Under the pieces are notes generated by a model. The model did not search any database, was not told the DNA's origin, and worked only from the letters and a program-made list of their open reading frames with translations. The translations under genes were made by a program, and so were the position numbers. From positions 124,406 to 188,405 of the forward strand of contig NZ_BMJM01000002.1 of NCBI RefSeq assembly GCF_014643455.1: a stretch of DNA of 64,000 nt, in the 5' to 3' direction. Source of the DNA: Sandarakinorhabdus glacialis. GTDB taxonomy: Bacteria; Pseudomonadota; Alphaproteobacteria; Sphingomonadales; Sphingomonadaceae. Each line of letters opens with the position of its first letter. The stretch's first letter is position 1. Shown one piece after another: positions 17,859 through 29,300 of the stretch.

Positions 17859-19294
17859 TGTTGCAGGGGACGGGGTCGGACGTGGGCAAGTCCGTGCTGG
17901 TGGCGGGGCTGTGCCGGTTGTTCGCCAATCGCGGCATGACGGTGCGGCCGTTCAAGCCGCAGAACATGTCAAACAATGCGGCGGTGACGGCCGATGGCGG
18001 CGAGATCGGGCGGGCGCAGGCGTTGCAGGCGCTGGCGTGCCGGACGCCGCCGACGACCGACATGAACCCGGTGCTGATCAAGCCGCAGTCGGATACCGGG
18101 GCGCAGATTATCGTGCATGGCCGGGTGATGGGGAATCTGGCGGCGCGGGAATATCAGGGGCGCAAGGGGGAATTGCTGGGCGCGGTGCTGGAGAGTTATG
18201 CGCGGCTGCGGTTGGGGGCCGACCTGGTGATTGTCGAGGGGGCGGGGAGCCCGGCGGAGATCAATCTTCGCGCTGGGGATATCGCCAACATGGGGTTTGC
18301 GCGGGCGGCTGGGGTGCCGGTGGTGCTCGTTGGCGATATCGACCGGGGCGGGGTGATTGCGTCGATCGTGGGGACGCGGGTGGTGATCGAGCCTGAGGAT
18401 GCGGCGATGATCAGGGGGTTCCTGATCAACAAGTTTCGCGGCGATGTGCGGCTGTTTGATGATGGCTATGCCGAGATCGCGCGGCGGAGCGGCTGGCCGG
18501 GACTGGGGGTGGTGCCGTGGATCGCGGCGGCGCGGGCGTTGCCGGCGGAGGATGGCGTGGTGCTGGAGACGGCGGGCGAGACCCAAGGGGCGGTGACGAT
18601 TGCGGTGTTGATGCTGTCGCGGATTGCCAATTTCGATGACTTCGATCCGTTCGTGCACGAGCCGGGGGTGCGGCTGGTGTTCGTGCCGCCGGGGCAGGCG
18701 GTGCCGGTCGAGGCGGCGCTGATCGTCATTCCGGGGACCAAGTCGACGATTGCCGATCTGGCGTTCCTGCGGGCGCAGGGGTGGGATGTGGATATTGCCG
18801 GGCATGTGCGGCGGGGCGGGCATGTGCTCGGGATTTGCGGGGGATATCAGATGCTGGGCACGAGTGTTGCCGATCCGGATGGGGTCGAGGGGCCGGTGGA
18901 GACGGTGGCGGGGCTGGGGTATCTGCCGGTTGAGACGGTGTTGACGGGGGACAAGCGAGTTTCTGCGGTCGTGGGCGTGAGCGTTGCGGATGGAGCGGGT
19001 TTCGCAGGGTATGAGATTCACTCGGGGCGGACCGTTGCGGCGGCTGCGCCCTTGCTGCGGTTCTCGGATGGGAGCGGGGATGGCTGTTCGGTCGGGCGGG
19101 TCGCCGGGTGCTATGTCCATGGGTTGTTCAATGCGCCGGCGCAGCGGGCGGCGTGGCTGGGGCGATTGGGGGTTTTGTCGGACGGGGTTGACCAGGGGGC
19201 GCGGGTGGACGCGGCGCTCGATGCGCTGGCGGCGGCGCTGGACGAGCATGTCGATACCGGGGCGTTGATGGACATTGCGAGGACGGCGACATGA
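17846..19294 (+). CDS. cobQ: Cobyric acid synthase (glutamine-dependent amidotransferase)
   Basis: 482 residues. CobQ amidates four side chains of adenosylcobyrinic acid a,c-diamide to give cobyric acid. The dethiobiotin-synthetase-like ATP domain begins [20 protein letters not shown] and includes [12 protein letters not shown] and [14 protein letters not shown]. The C-terminal class I glutaminase domain has the nucleophile in [13 protein letters not shown] and the histidine in YVHGLF. The start at 17846 gives MAAVMLQG, matching the length of the E. coli-type N-terminus; the ATG at 17858 would overlap the cbiB stop as TGATG and cannot be excluded. It is joined to cobT by ATGA. Confidence 0.95.
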   Translation: MAAVMLQGTGSDVGKSVLVAGLCRLFANRGMTVRPFKPQNMSNNAAVTADGGEIGRAQALQALACRTPPTTDMNPVLIKPQSDTGAQIIVHGRVMGNLAAREYQGRKGELLGAVLESYARLRLGADLVIVEGAGSPAEINLRAGDIANMGFARAAGVPVVLVGDIDRGGVIASIVGTRVVIEPEDAAMIRGFLINKFRGDVRLFDDGYAEIARRSGWPGLGVVPWIAAARALPAEDGVVLETAGETQGAVTIAVLMLSRIANFDDFDPFVHEPGVRLVFVPPGQAVPVEAALIVIPGTKSTIADLAFLRAQGWDVDIAGHVRRGGHVLGICGGYQMLGTSVADPDGVEGPVETVAGLGYLPVETVLTGDKRVSAVVGVSVADGAGFAGYEIHSGRTVAAAAPLLRFSDGSGDGCSVGRVAGCYVHGLFNAPAQRAAWLGRLGVLSDGVDQGARVDAALDALAAALDEHVDTGALMDIARTAT

Positions 19295-20289
19295 TCGACG
19301 AAGGCGCGGCCTGGGCGCGGATCGATGCGTTGGCGCGGCCGCATCGCAGCCTTGGGATGCTCGAGACGCTGGCGGTGCGGCTGGCGGTGATCCAGCAGCG
19401 GCTCGACCCGGTGACGCGGCCGCGGTGTGTGGTGTTGTTTGCGGCGGATCATGGGGTGACGGCGCAGGGGGTATCGGCGTGGCCGTCGGCGGTGACGGGG
19501 GCGATGGTGGCGACGATCGCGGCGGGGCGGGCGAGCAGCAATGCGTTGGCGCGGGCGCATGATTGTGCGTTGCGGCTGGTCGATGTGGGGGTGGCTGCGG
19601 CATTGGTGGGGCCTTCGCCGGATTTCTATCGGGCGGCGGCGGTTGGGCCTGGGACGGCGGATCTTTCGCAGGGGCCGGCGATGACGGTGGCGGACTTCGA
19701 TCGGGCCTGGGCGGTGGGGTCGGATGAGGCGCGGCTGGCGATTGCGGCAGGCAATGCGGTGTTGATCGCGGGGGAGATGGGGATCGGGAATACGACGTCG
19801 GCGGCGTGCCTGACGGCGTTGCTGGCGGGGATCAGTGCCGACGAGGCAGTCGGGCGCGGGGCCGGGGCGGATGATGCGATGATGTCGGTCAAGGTCGCGG
19901 TCGTGGCGGCGGCCGTGGCGCGGGTGGCGGGCGGTGATGCGCGGGGCGCGATTGCGGCGTTGGCGGGGTTCGAGATTGCGGCGATGGCGGGGTTTTATGC
20001 GGCGGGGGCGGCGGCGGGGGCGACGGTGTTGCTCGATGGCTATGTGGCAACGGCGGCGGCTTTGATGGCCGAGCGGCTGGCGCCGGGGAGCGTGCGGAAT
20101 TTCATCGCGGGGCATCGGTCGGCGGAGCCGGGGCATGGGGCGGCGCTTGCAAAGTTGGGGCTGGAGCCGTTGCTTGAATGGGGGATGCGGCTGGGCGAGG
20201 GGAGCGGGGCGCTGGTGGCGTTGCCTTTGCTCGATAGTGCGGCGGCGATCATTGGCGATGTGGCGTTGTTGTCGGAGCTTGGCGGCTGA
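19291..20289 (+). CDS. cobT: Nicotinate-nucleotide--dimethylbenzimidazole phosphoribosyltransferase
   Basis: 332 residues. It activates the lower ligand base, making alpha-ribazole phosphate from dimethylbenzimidazole and nicotinate mononucleotide. Family blocks are present in order: [55 protein letters not shown] and the catalytic glutamate region [18 protein letters not shown]. The length is typical (about 340). It overlaps cobQ by ATGA and cobS by TGATG. A dimethylbenzimidazole synthesis gene (bluB) is not in the window, so the base must come from another locus or outside. Confidence 0.95.
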   Translation: MIDEGAAWARIDALARPHRSLGMLETLAVRLAVIQQRLDPVTRPRCVVLFAADHGVTAQGVSAWPSAVTGAMVATIAAGRASSNALARAHDCALRLVDVGVAAALVGPSPDFYRAAAVGPGTADLSQGPAMTVADFDRAWAVGSDEARLAIAAGNAVLIAGEMGIGNTTSAACLTALLAGISADEAVGRGAGADDAMMSVKVAVVAAAVARVAGGDARGAIAALAGFEIAAMAGFYAAGAAAGATVLLDGYVATAAALMAERLAPGSVRNFIAGHRSAEPGHGAALAKLGLEPLLEWGMRLGEGSGALVALPLLDSAAAIIGDVALLSELGG

Positions 20290-21062
20290 TGGCCTGGTGG
20301 GTGCCGCCATTGCTGGCTGTGCAGTTTTTGACGCGGGTTCCGGTGCCCGGATTGCGGGGGCTGGGGGCGGCGGAGGTTCGGACCGGATTGGTGCGGGCGG
20401 TGGGATGGTTTCCGCTGGTCGGGGCGCTGGTCGGGGCGGTTACCGCAGCGGTTGCCGTGGGCGGTGCGAGCGTGTGGCCGGTGCCGGTTGCGGTCGTGCT
20501 GGCGCTGGTGGTCGAGGCGCGGCTGACCGGGGCGTTTCACGAGGATGCGGTGGCGGATTTCTGCGACGCGTTCGGCGGGGGGCAGGAGCCCGGTGACGTG
20601 CTGCGGATCATGAAGGACAGCCGGATCGGCAGCTATGGCGCGCTGGGGTTGATGCTGGCGGTCGGAGCGCGGGCGGGGTTGATGATTGCGGTGCTGGAGG
20701 GGTTTGCGCCGCTGGTCGCGGGGTTGGTGGTTGTTGCCTCGGCGAGTTTCGGGCGGTTGCTGGCGGTGGGGATGATGGCGATCGTGCCGCCGGCGGGGGC
20801 GGGGCTGGGCAAGGATATCGGGGCGGGCGTCGGGGCGGGGTTGCTGGGAATGGCGGTGGTGACGGCGGTGCCGGGGGTGATGCCGTTGGCGTTGCTGGCG
20901 CCGTTGGCTGTTGCCGGGGCGATTGCGGCGGGGCTGGTGTTCGCGCTGTGGTTTCGCGGGCTGCTGCTGCGGCGGATCGGCGGGAGCACGGGGGATTGCC
21001 TCGGGTTTGCGGCCTATGCGGGGCAGTTGATGATGCTGCTGGCGGTGACTGCGGGACGGTGA
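20289..21062 (+). CDS. cobS: Adenosylcobinamide-GDP ribazoletransferase (cobalamin synthase)
   Basis: 257 residues. This membrane enzyme joins adenosylcobinamide-GDP with alpha-ribazole or its phosphate, the last assembly step. The conserved N-terminal block is AVQFLTRVPVPG, then GWFPLVGALVG, and the metal-binding region reads TGAFHEDAVADFCDAFGGG, followed by MKDSRIGSYGALGL. The C-terminus has GSTGDCLGFAAYAGQ. Six or seven hydrophobic helices are visible. The third glycine-rich block varies (FHEDAVADFCDAFGG where many have LDGLAD), which is normal for alphaproteobacteria. Confidence 0.95.
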   Translation: MAWWVPPLLAVQFLTRVPVPGLRGLGAAEVRTGLVRAVGWFPLVGALVGAVTAAVAVGGASVWPVPVAVVLALVVEARLTGAFHEDAVADFCDAFGGGQEPGDVLRIMKDSRIGSYGALGLMLAVGARAGLMIAVLEGFAPLVAGLVVVASASFGRLLAVGMMAIVPPAGAGLGKDIGAGVGAGLLGMAVVTAVPGVMPLALLAPLAVAGAIAAGLVFALWFRGLLLRRIGGSTGDCLGFAAYAGQLMMLLAVTAGR

Positions 21063-21613
21063 CGGTCTTGCTGGTGCGGCATACCGAGGTGGCGCTGGCG
21101 TGGCGGGGGCGATGTTACGGGCGGTCGGATATGGGGTTGAGCCGGGTGGGGGCCGCGCGGGCGGCGGCGTTGGCGGGTGGATTGGCAGGGTGGCGGCCGG
21201 ATGTGGTGGTGCATTCGGGGCTGCGGCGAAGTGCGGTTTTGGCGGTGCGGATTGCGGGATTGGCGGGTGTTGCGGTGCACGAAGATGCGGCCTGGGGTGA
21301 GCGTGATTTCGGGGATTGGGAGGGACGGAGCTGGGCGGCGATTTATAGGGAGTCGGGGGATGCCATGGACGGGATGGTTTTGGCGCCGGGTGTTTTTCGG
21401 CCGGGAGGGGGCGAGACGACGGATGAGATGGGCGACCGGGCGGGGCGGGCGTTTTCGGGGCTGCCGGCGGGGCGGGTGATTGTCGTCGGGCATGGGGGGC
21501 CGGTTGCGGCTTTGCGGGGGCGGCTGTCGGGGGTGCCGGTGAGTGAGTGGCTGGGGCTGATTCCGGGGTATGGCGAGGCTGTGGAGGTTGACCTGGCGGC
21601 GGCTGGGGCGTGA
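21059..21613 (+). CDS. Alpha-ribazole phosphatase, histidine phosphatase family
   Basis: 184 residues. It removes the phosphate from alpha-ribazole phosphate or adenosylcobalamin phosphate. The phosphohistidine motif is at residues 6-10 (LLVRHTEV), followed by YGRSDMGLS, GERDFGDWEGRSW and the second histidine in VIVVGHGGPVAALRG. The start is GTG at 21059, overlapping the cobS stop as GTGA. It is usually named cobC in enteric bacteria; I leave the symbol blank to avoid a clash with the decarboxylase. It is the last gene of the riboswitch-led operon and is followed by a palindromic repeat. Confidence 0.85.
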   Translation: MTVLLVRHTEVALAWRGRCYGRSDMGLSRVGAARAAALAGGLAGWRPDVVVHSGLRRSAVLAVRIAGLAGVAVHEDAAWGERDFGDWEGRSWAAIYRESGDAMDGMVLAPGVFRPGGGETTDEMGDRAGRAFSGLPAGRVIVVGHGGPVAALRGRLSGVPVSEWLGLIPGYGEAVEVDLAAAGA

Positions 21614-21636
21614 ACTTTGTGCGCTAGGGGATTGGC

Positions 21637-21686
21637 TTTTCGTCCAAAGAGAAGCAGCTGGGTCCCGGGTCAAGCCCGGGATGACA
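21637..21686. repeat. Dispersed palindromic element, copy 2, between convergent cob operon and oxidoreductase
   Basis: Core GGTCCCGGGTCAAGCCCGGG with flanking CTG and ATGACA. The 25 bases before it (TTTTCGTCC, AAAGAGAAGCAG) also resemble those before copy 3, so the mobile or copied unit is about 50 bases. It lies 23 bases after the phosphatase gene, and the converging oxidoreductase gene ends 15 bases beyond it. Confidence 0.75.
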
Positions 21687-21701
21687 AATTTGCGGGGGCG
21701 A

Positions 21702-22811
21702 TCAGCTTGGGGGGTTGAAGAGGTCCTTGTAGCGGCGGGGTTGGCTGCGGAGATATTGGTTGGGGACGGTGATGCGGGCACCGAGGGCAGCGGCGGCGTG
21801 CCAGGGCCAGCGTGGGTCGTAGAGGATGGTGCGGGCTAGTGCGATCATGTCAGCGTCGCCGCCGGCGATGATGGCTTCGGCGTGCTCGGGTTCGGCGATG
21901 AGGCCGACGCCGATGACGGGAAGGCTGGTGGCCTGCTTGACGGCGCGGGCGAGGGGGACCTGGTAGCCGGGGCCGACCGGGATCTGCTGGCGCGGGTCGA
22001 GGCCGCCGCTTGATACGTGAATCGCGGAACAGCCGCGCGCTTCGAGGGCCTTGGCGAACTCGATGGTCTGGTCGGAGTCCCAGCCGCCGGGGACCCAGTC
22101 GGTGCCGGAAACGCGCATGGTAACGGGCTTGGCGGCGGGGAAGGCCTCGCGGACGGCGTTGAAGACTTCGAGCGGGAAGCGCATGCGGTTTTCGAGGCTG
22201 CCGCCGTATTCATCGTCGCGGTGGTTCGATAGCGGCGACAGGAATTGGTGGAGCAGATAGCCGTGGGCGCCGTGGAGCTGGATGGCGTCGATGCCGAGAC
22301 GATCGGCGCGGCGCGTTGCGGCGACGAAGGCATCGCGGATGCGGTCCATGCCGGCGCGATCGAGCGCGGTCGGCGGGTTTTCATGGGCTTCGAACGGTTC
22401 GGCGGACGGGGCGACGGTCTGCCAGCCGTTTTCGGCATCGGGTGCGATCTGGGCATTGCCGAGCCAGGGCAGGTCGGTCGAGGCCTTGCGGCCGGCATGG
22501 GCGAGCTGGATCGCGACCGGCATGTCCGAATGGCGGCGGATGCTGGTGAGCACCCGTGCCATCGCAGCCTCGGTGGCGTCGTCCCACAGGCCGACATCGG
22601 CCCAGGAAATGCGGCCCTCGGGGACGACGGCGGTGGCTTCGATGGTCAGCAGCGCGGCGCCCGAGAGTGCGAGATTGCCGAGGTGTATGAGGTGCCAGTC
22701 GGTCATGCAGCCGTTCACGGCGGAATATTGGCACATCGGCGCGATGACGATGCGGTTGCACATCGCTAGGTTGCCGATGGTGATCGGTCGAAAAAGTCTG
22801 GGGCCGCTCAT
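21702..22811 (-). CDS. NADH:flavin oxidoreductase, old yellow enzyme family (YqjM-like)
   Basis: 369 residues. An FMN-dependent ene-reductase fold (TIM barrel) that reduces activated C=C bonds with NAD(P)H. Visible are the FMN and substrate region NRIVIAPMCQYSA with Cys27, the YqjM-type redox cysteine; GRKASTD; the HGAHGYLLHQFLSPLSNHRDDEYGG block; ENRMRFPLEV; and the C-terminal phosphate site IAGGDADMIALARTIL. YqjM is about 340 residues. The ATG at 22811 gives MSGPRLFRPITIGN, the normal start. It has no operon partner: convergent with the cob operon and 76 bases from the next gene. The natural substrate is unknown. Confidence 0.9.
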   Translation of the reverse strand: MSGPRLFRPITIGNLAMCNRIVIAPMCQYSAVNGCMTDWHLIHLGNLALSGAALLTIEATAVVPEGRISWADVGLWDDATEAAMARVLTSIRRHSDMPVAIQLAHAGRKASTDLPWLGNAQIAPDAENGWQTVAPSAEPFEAHENPPTALDRAGMDRIRDAFVAATRRADRLGIDAIQLHGAHGYLLHQFLSPLSNHRDDEYGGSLENRMRFPLEVFNAVREAFPAAKPVTMRVSGTDWVPGGWDSDQTIEFAKALEARGCSAIHVSSGGLDPRQQIPVGPGYQVPLARAVKQATSLPVIGVGLIAEPEHAEAIIAGGDADMIALARTILYDPRWPWHAAAALGARITVPNQYLRSQPRRYKDLFNPPS

Positions 22812-22887
22812 GGACTCGGGCTTTCGATTATGGTTCCGATTCAACGCGCAGCGGCGGCGAATGGGTCAGGCCGCGCAAGAGTACGGC

Positions 22888-23796
22888 TTATGCGTCGCTG
22901 AGCAGCAGGGCGGCGGCGACGAGCTCGGTTTCGGGGACGACATCGACTTCGACCTTGATGTGCTGGCCGCCGGGGGCGAGGATGATGCCGTCGATGGGGG
23001 CGACATCGGAATAGTCGCGGCCGATGGCGAGGATGATGTGATCGCCCAAAGCGAGGACGGCGTTGGTCGGGTCGAAGCCGATCCAGCCGTTGGCGCCGCA
23101 CCAGACCGAGACCCAGGCGTGGGTGGCGTCGGCGCCGGCGAGGCGTGGCCGGCCGGGGGGCGGGTTGGTGCGGAGATAGCCGCTGACATAGGCAGCGGAA
23201 AGCCCGAGTCCGCGCAGCCCGGCGATCATGATATGGGCGAAATCCTGGCAGACGCCGTGGCGGGCCTCGAAGGCCTCGATGGCGGGCGTGGCGACGTTGG
23301 TTGCCTCCGGATCATAGGTGAATTCGGCGTGCATCCGGGTCATCAGGTCGCGCGCGGCGTCGACGATCGGGCGGCGGGGCTGGAAGCTGATGCGGGCATA
23401 GTCGGTGATCATGGCGGCGGTGGGGGTCCGGCGGGTCGGATAGAGATAGGCGGCGGGGCCGGCCTCGGTGAGCAGCCGGCTTTCGAGCGCGGCGATGCGC
23501 ACGTCTTCCCATGGGGCGCTGCCGGCGGGGTCGATGGTGCGGGTGTCGACATCGACGCGCGAGCGGGCCTCGATGACGAGCCGGTCGTGCGACTGGTCGA
23601 TGACGAGGGTGCGGGTTTCCTCCCCGAAGGCACCGCGGCCGATGACGAGGCCGGCGGGTGCGGGGGAGACGGCGGTACTGCTGTCGAGCAAACGCTGGGT
23701 AGGCGTGGAGGCGGGCGTCAGGCGGAGCACGCAGCGCGCGAAACCGACGGGCTTTTCATAGCTGTAGGTCGTCTTGTGGCCGATCGTGTAGATCAT
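22888..23796 (-). CDS. Transglutaminase-like cysteine peptidase of the amidoligase cluster
   Basis: 302 residues. The N-terminal half is the bacterial transglutaminase-like N domain (IGHKTTYSYEKPVGFARCVL). The catalytic core follows with Cys in ARHGVCQDFAHIMIAGLR, His in GADATHAWVSVW and Asp in WIGFDPTNA. No signal peptide is visible. The ATG at 23796 overlaps the stop of the upstream ATP-grasp/alpha-E gene (ATGA). This gene class travels with DUF2126 and circularly permuted ATP-grasp proteins and has been proposed from genome analysis to cleave or exchange peptide bonds on products of the amidoligase. No substrate is known. Confidence 0.88.
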   Translation of the reverse strand: MIYTIGHKTTYSYEKPVGFARCVLRLTPASTPTQRLLDSSTAVSPAPAGLVIGRGAFGEETRTLVIDQSHDRLVIEARSRVDVDTRTIDPAGSAPWEDVRIAALESRLLTEAGPAAYLYPTRRTPTAAMITDYARISFQPRRPIVDAARDLMTRMHAEFTYDPEATNVATPAIEAFEARHGVCQDFAHIMIAGLRGLGLSAAYVSGYLRTNPPPGRPRLAGADATHAWVSVWCGANGWIGFDPTNAVLALGDHIILAIGRDYSDVAPIDGIILAPGGQHIKVEVDVVPETELVAAALLLSDA

Positions 23797-26330
23797 CCCA
23801 TGCTGGCCAGCTTGATGGTCGGGACAGCGGTGGCACCCTGCAGGAAATAGCGGTCGGCGATGGCGCCGGAGAGGTACATCAGGGTCTTTTCGAAGAGGCG
23901 GATCTTTTCGATGGTCAGGTAGGAAGCCTCGGTGGTCTCGATGTCGGTCGACAGCGGCAGCAGCAGCCGCAGCGGTTCCTCGATCATGCCGTCGTCCTGC
24001 AGGGTCGGTAGCGCCTTGAGATGGTGCTTGATGGTTTCGACCTGGAAGGCGAGCGAGCGGGTGTTGAAGCAATCGAGGACGACCATGTCGCGAACGGGGA
24101 TCATCGCGATGCCGACAAGGTAGCGGGCGCGGTAGCTGATCTGGCTGTCGATGAGGTCGAGCAGCAGGTCGAGGTCGTCGGTCGTCGCGTCGTCATGGGC
24201 GAAGGTGCGCGCCATGCGGCAGGCGTTTATGCCGCGTTCGAGGCGGCGGCCCATGTCGAGGAAGCGCCAGCCGGCGACGCGGTTCATGTTTTCCTGCGAC
24301 AGGCCCGATAGCGCGGCGAGGATCTGCAGGGCGCTTTCGACCTGCTCGAGCGCTTCGGCTTCGGATTGCGGGGCGCGGTGGGCGTCGGTGAGCTCGGTTT
24401 CGAGGTTGAGAAGGAGCGCCCAGAAATCGGCGGACAGGCGCTCGCGCATGCTGGCGGCGGTTCGCCTGGCGGCGCGGACGAGATAGATGACCGAGCCATG
24501 GGCGTCCTGGTCGCGCACGGTGCAGCGCGCGGCCTCGAGCGAGCTGCCGGCGGGGGCGTCCTTGTCGAGCGCGCCCCATTCGATCAGCAATTGTTGCAGG
24601 CCCTCGAGGGTTTCGCCGCTGCTGTGGATGGCGGAATCGGAGACCATCAGGCTGGTGCAGAGGCTGCGGGCGAGGCGCAGGGTGGCTTCGGCGCGTTCGA
24701 TGTAGCGGCCGAGCCAGAACAGATTGTCGGCGGCGCGGCTGGGGAGATGGCCGAGGATGCGGCGGACCTTGACGTCGTCCTTGCTGGCGAGAAGCGTGGT
24801 GCTTTCGGTGGGCTTGTCGTCGAGCACCCAGACGTCGGCGGTGCGGGCGCTGGCGTCCATCGAGATGGCGCGGACGTCCTTGATTTCGGAGGTGCGGCAG
24901 AAGCCGCCGGGCATGATGCGGAAGCCTTCGGGGGTCCAGGCGGCGTAGACGCGGAGGACGAAGGGTGCGGCCTCCAGCCGGTCGCCGCGGAGGACAGGCA
25001 TGGTCGAGAGGCGGACGACCTCCTGGCCGACATAGTCGCCGGGGCGGTCGTTCAGGCGGGCGCGGAGGGTGGCTCGTTCGGCGGATGACAGGTCGGCGAT
25101 GAGGCGGGGGCGGGATTTTTCGCCGCTGCCGGCATAGGTGTTGAAGGCGGGGCCGATGACGAGATTGTCGAACTCGCGATCGACGCGCTCGTGCTCGGCG
25201 GGTTGCCCGCACCACCAGGTGGCGACATTGGGCAGCTTGAGGCTTTCGCCGAGGATCTGGCGGCAGAGCTTGGGCAGGAAGCCCAGCAGCGCGCGCGATT
25301 CGATGACGCCGGTGCCGGGCATGTTGACCATGGCGACGCCGCCGGTGCGGATGGCCTCGAGGATGCCGGGGGTGCCGAGGTGGGAGCTGCCGTTGAGCTC
25401 GAGCGGGTCGAGATAATCGGCATCGACGCGGCGCAGGATGACGTCGGCGCGCTTGAGGCCGGCGATGGTGCGGACATAGACGCGGCCGTCGCGGGCGACG
25501 AGGTCGGCGCCCTGGACGAGCAGGAAGCCGAGGTAGCGGGCGAGATGGGCCTGTTCGAAATAGGTCTCGCTGAAGGGTCCGGGGGTGAGCAGGCAGACGC
25601 GGGGGTCGCTGCGATCGGCGCTGGCGACGAGGCCCTTGCGCATGCCGTCGAAGAAGGGCGCGAGGCGTTGGACGTTCATGGAATTGTAGAGGGCGGGATA
25701 GGCGCGCGACAGGACGAGGCGGTTTTCGAGGGCATAGCCGGCGCCGGAGGGGGCCTGGGTGCGGTCGTCGAGGACCCACCAGCGGCCATCGGGGCCGCGG
25801 CCGAGATCGACGGCGTAAAGCGGCATGTGGCGGCCGCCGGGAGGGGCGACGCCGCGCATGGCCCGGATGAAGTCGATGCTGCCGGTGACGGCGGCGGCGG
25901 GGAGGGCGCCGCTCTCGATGAGCTTGGCGGGGCCGTAGATGTCCTGGAGGATGGCTTCGATGAGGGTGGCGCGTTGTTCGACGCCGGCGGCGATCTGCGC
26001 CCATTCGCGGTGGCCGAGGATGAGGGGGAGGGGGTTGAGCGGCCAGCTGCGCTCGGTTTCCTCGCCGTAGACGCGGTAGGAGACGCCGGTGTCGCGGATG
26101 TGGCGGGTGGCGGCGGCGAAGCGGCTGCGGGACTCGGTTTCGGGATATTCGGCGAAGCCGGCGAGGAGGTTAAGCCAGTCGGCGCGCGGGCGGCGCATGA
26201 CATCGAACAGCTCGTCGGGAACGCCGGGCAGGGTGCGGTAATCGCGTAGCCATGCCGACAGGCGCGCCGCGGCTTCGGGGCCGAGGTCGCCTTGCTGGCG
26301 CGGCGCAGCGCGTGCGGCGTCAGCGGCCAC
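23793..26330 (-). CDS. Circularly permuted ATP-grasp protein fused to alpha-E domain
   Basis: 845 residues. Residues 1 to about 500 are the circularly permuted ATP-grasp type 2 domain (old DUF404/DUF407): [94 protein letters not shown] and TWWCGQP. Residues about 530-845 are the alpha-E helical domain (old DUF403): [21 protein letters not shown], and [14 protein letters not shown]-like motif [19 protein letters not shown]. In many genomes these are two adjacent genes; here they are one frame. The start is GTG at 26330, overlapping DUF2126 by 11 bases. Predicted ATP-dependent carboxylate-amine ligase; product unknown. Confidence 0.9.
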   Translation of the reverse strand: MAADAARAAPRQQGDLGPEAAARLSAWLRDYRTLPGVPDELFDVMRRPRADWLNLLAGFAEYPETESRSRFAAATRHIRDTGVSYRVYGEETERSWPLNPLPLILGHREWAQIAAGVEQRATLIEAILQDIYGPAKLIESGALPAAAVTGSIDFIRAMRGVAPPGGRHMPLYAVDLGRGPDGRWWVLDDRTQAPSGAGYALENRLVLSRAYPALYNSMNVQRLAPFFDGMRKGLVASADRSDPRVCLLTPGPFSETYFEQAHLARYLGFLLVQGADLVARDGRVYVRTIAGLKRADVILRRVDADYLDPLELNGSSHLGTPGILEAIRTGGVAMVNMPGTGVIESRALLGFLPKLCRQILGESLKLPNVATWWCGQPAEHERVDREFDNLVIGPAFNTYAGSGEKSRPRLIADLSSAERATLRARLNDRPGDYVGQEVVRLSTMPVLRGDRLEAAPFVLRVYAAWTPEGFRIMPGGFCRTSEIKDVRAISMDASARTADVWVLDDKPTESTTLLASKDDVKVRRILGHLPSRAADNLFWLGRYIERAEATLRLARSLCTSLMVSDSAIHSSGETLEGLQQLLIEWGALDKDAPAGSSLEAARCTVRDQDAHGSVIYLVRAARRTAASMRERLSADFWALLLNLETELTDAHRAPQSEAEALEQVESALQILAALSGLSQENMNRVAGWRFLDMGRRLERGINACRMARTFAHDDATTDDLDLLLDLIDSQISYRARYLVGIAMIPVRDMVVLDCFNTRSLAFQVETIKHHLKALPTLQDDGMIEEPLRLLLPLSTDIETTEASYLTIEKIRLFEKTLMYLSGAIADRYFLQGATAVPTIKLASMG

Positions 26331-29300
26331 GCGGGCGGCGCAGGTCGAGGGTCATGGGGAATTCCCACGACCGTTCGGAGACCGGGGGCTTGATGACGCC
26401 GGGGGTGTGGCCGTGTTCGTCGAAGCGGGCCTTGCGGCGAGCCTGGGCTTCATAGGCGTTGACCGGGACGGTTTCGTAATTGCGGCCGCCGGGGTGGACG
26501 ACGTGATAGACGCAGCCGCCGATCGAGCGGTTATGGGCGCGGTCGATGATGTCGAAGGTAAGCGGCGCGTCGACTTCGCGGGTCGGATGAAGGCCGCTGC
26601 GCAGTTTCCATGCCTTGTAGCGGATGCCGGCGACGGCCTCCATTGCAGTTTCGGTGGGGGTCATCGGCAGGACGCGGCCGTTGCAGGTGATGACATGGCG
26701 GTCGGGATTGAAGCCTTCGACGCGGACCTGCAGGCGTTCGACCGAGGAATCGACGAAGCGGACGGTGCCGCCGGCTGTGCCTTCCTCGCCCATGACGTGC
26801 CAGGGTTCGAGGGCGTGGCGGATCTCGAGCGCGACCGCACCGTACTGGACGCGGCCGTGCACGGGGAAGCGGAAGGCCAGTTGGGCCTCGTACCAATTAC
26901 TGTCGAAGGCATAGCCGGCGCCGTTCAAGTCGGCGAGCACGTCCTTGAAATCATTCCAGGCGAAGTGCGGCAGCATGAAGCGATCGTGGAGGCTGGTGCC
27001 CCAGCGGACCAGCGGGGCATCGAGCGGCTGGCGCCAGAACCAGGCGATGAGGGCGCGGATGAGCAGCTGCTGCGACAGGCTCATGCGCGCATCGGGTGGC
27101 ATCTCGAAGCTGCGGAATTCGAGCAATCCCAGACGCCCGGTGGGGCCGTCGGGGGAGTAGAGCTTGTCGATGCAGATCTCGGTGCGGTGGGTGTTGCCGC
27201 TGACATCGGTGAGCAGGTTGCGGAGCAGGCGGTCCACGAGCCATGGCGCCGGGCGCTTGCCCTTGGCCGAGGGGATCATGCCGAGGGCGATTTCAAGTTC
27301 GTAGAGCGAGTCGTGGCGGGCTTCGTCGATGCGCGGTGCCTGGCTGGTCGGGCCGACGAACAGCCCGGCGAAGAGGTACGACAGTGACGGGTGGCGCTGC
27401 CAGTAGATGAGCAGGCTTTTGAGCACGTCGGGGCGGCGCAGGAAGGGCGAGTCGGCGGGGCTGGCGCCGCCGACGACGACGTGCGCGCCGCCGCCGGTGC
27501 CGGTGTGGCGGCCGTCGATCATGAACTTGTCGGCACCGAGGCGGACGACGCGGGCGTCGTGGTAGACACCGTTGGTGATGTCGACGGCTTCGCGCCATGA
27601 CGACGCGGGTTGAACGTTGACTTCGATGACGCCGGGGTCGGGGGTGACCTTGAGCACGCCCATGCGCGCGTCGTCGGGGGGCGCATAGCCTTCGATGCGG
27701 ATGGGCAGGCCCTCCGATGCGGCGGCGAGGTGCGCGATGAGTTCGAGATAGTCCTCGAGCCGGGCGACTGGCGGCATGAAGACGTAAAGGATGCCGTCGC
27801 GGGCCTCGACGTTGAGCGCGGTGCGGACGTGCGGGGGCTGGCGTTTGGTGAGTTTGGGAGCGGCGGCGGGCTGGACGGCTCTATAGTCGGGCAGCGGCTC
27901 GCGCTCGACATAGGGGTCGAGCGGGACGATGTGCGGATAGTCCTTGTCGGCGAGCGCCGGCAGGGTGTCGAGCGGCAGGCGCAGCCCGAGCGGGGAGTCG
28001 CCGGGGATGACGAACAGGCCCTCGCGGGTGAACTGCCAGGCTTCGCTGAGCCAGCCTTCGCCCTCGAATTTGCCGAAGGAACGACGCAGCGGGAGGACAT
28101 AGCCGATGGTCTTCGACAGGCCGCCCTGCATGGCGCGGCGCAGGCGGGTGCGGGCGCGGGGATCGTCGATGGCGGCGTCGTCCAAGTCAATGTTGGCGGG
28201 GAGGTCGCCTTCGGCCTTGATGAAGTGGATGGCGTCCTCGCGCGCCGGGATGACCATAAAGGGGTCGATGCCGAGGCGGGCGGCGAGGCGGGTGATCAGC
28301 GCTTCGGCGTCGGCGATGGTGACGCCGGCCTCGACACGCAGGGGGTCGGAGGCGATTTCGGGCCAGACCGGCAGGCCGTCGCGGCGCCAGTAGAGGCCGA
28401 GGGCCCAGCGCGGCAGGGGCTCGCCGGGATACCATTTACCCTGGCCGTAGTGGAGCATGCCGCCGGCGCCGAAGCGATCGCGCAGGCGCTTGAGCAGGGT
28501 TTCGGCGATGATCGGCTTGGTTGGGCCCGAGGCGTCGATGTTCCATTCGGCGGCTTCGAAATCGTCGATCGAGACGAAGGTTGGCTCGCCGCCCATGGTC
28601 AGGCGGACGTCCTGTTTCTGGAGATCGGCCTCGACCTGTTCGCCGACGGCATCGAGGGCGTCCCAGTCGCCATCCTCGAACGGGCGAGTGATGCGGATCG
28701 GTTCAACGAGGCGCGATACAGTCATCGAGAAGTTGAAATCATCGGCCGGACGGCTGGCACCGCCGGTGGTGGCGGCGGCGGAGCGATAGTGCGGCGAGGC
28801 GGCGAGGGGGATATGGCCTTCGCCGCACAGGAGTCCGGAGGTGGCGTCGAGGCCGATCCAGCCTGCCCCGGGGATATAGACTTCGGCCCAGGCGTGAAGA
28901 TCGGTGAAATCGGTCTGGGTGCCGAGCGCGCCTTCGATGGGGTCGATATCGTGCTTGAGCTGGATAAGGTAGCCCGAGACGAAGCGTGCGGCGAGACCCA
29001 TCCGGCGGAGCAGCTGGACGAGCAGCCAGCCGCTGTCGCGGCACGAGCCGAGGGCCAACGCGATGGTTTCGTCGGGGGTCTGGACGCCGGCTTCCATGCG
29101 GACGGTATATTCGACCAGTTGGGAAATCCGGGCGTTGACGCCGACGATGAAGTCGACGGTCGGCTGGCCCTCGGGCCTGAGGCTTTCGAACAGCGCTTCG
29201 AGCCGGGGACCGTGGTCGTCGACGGCGAGAAAGGGCGACAGGTCCTGGGCGAGCTGGACCGGATATTCGAACGGCAGGGTCATCGCATAGGGTTCGACGA

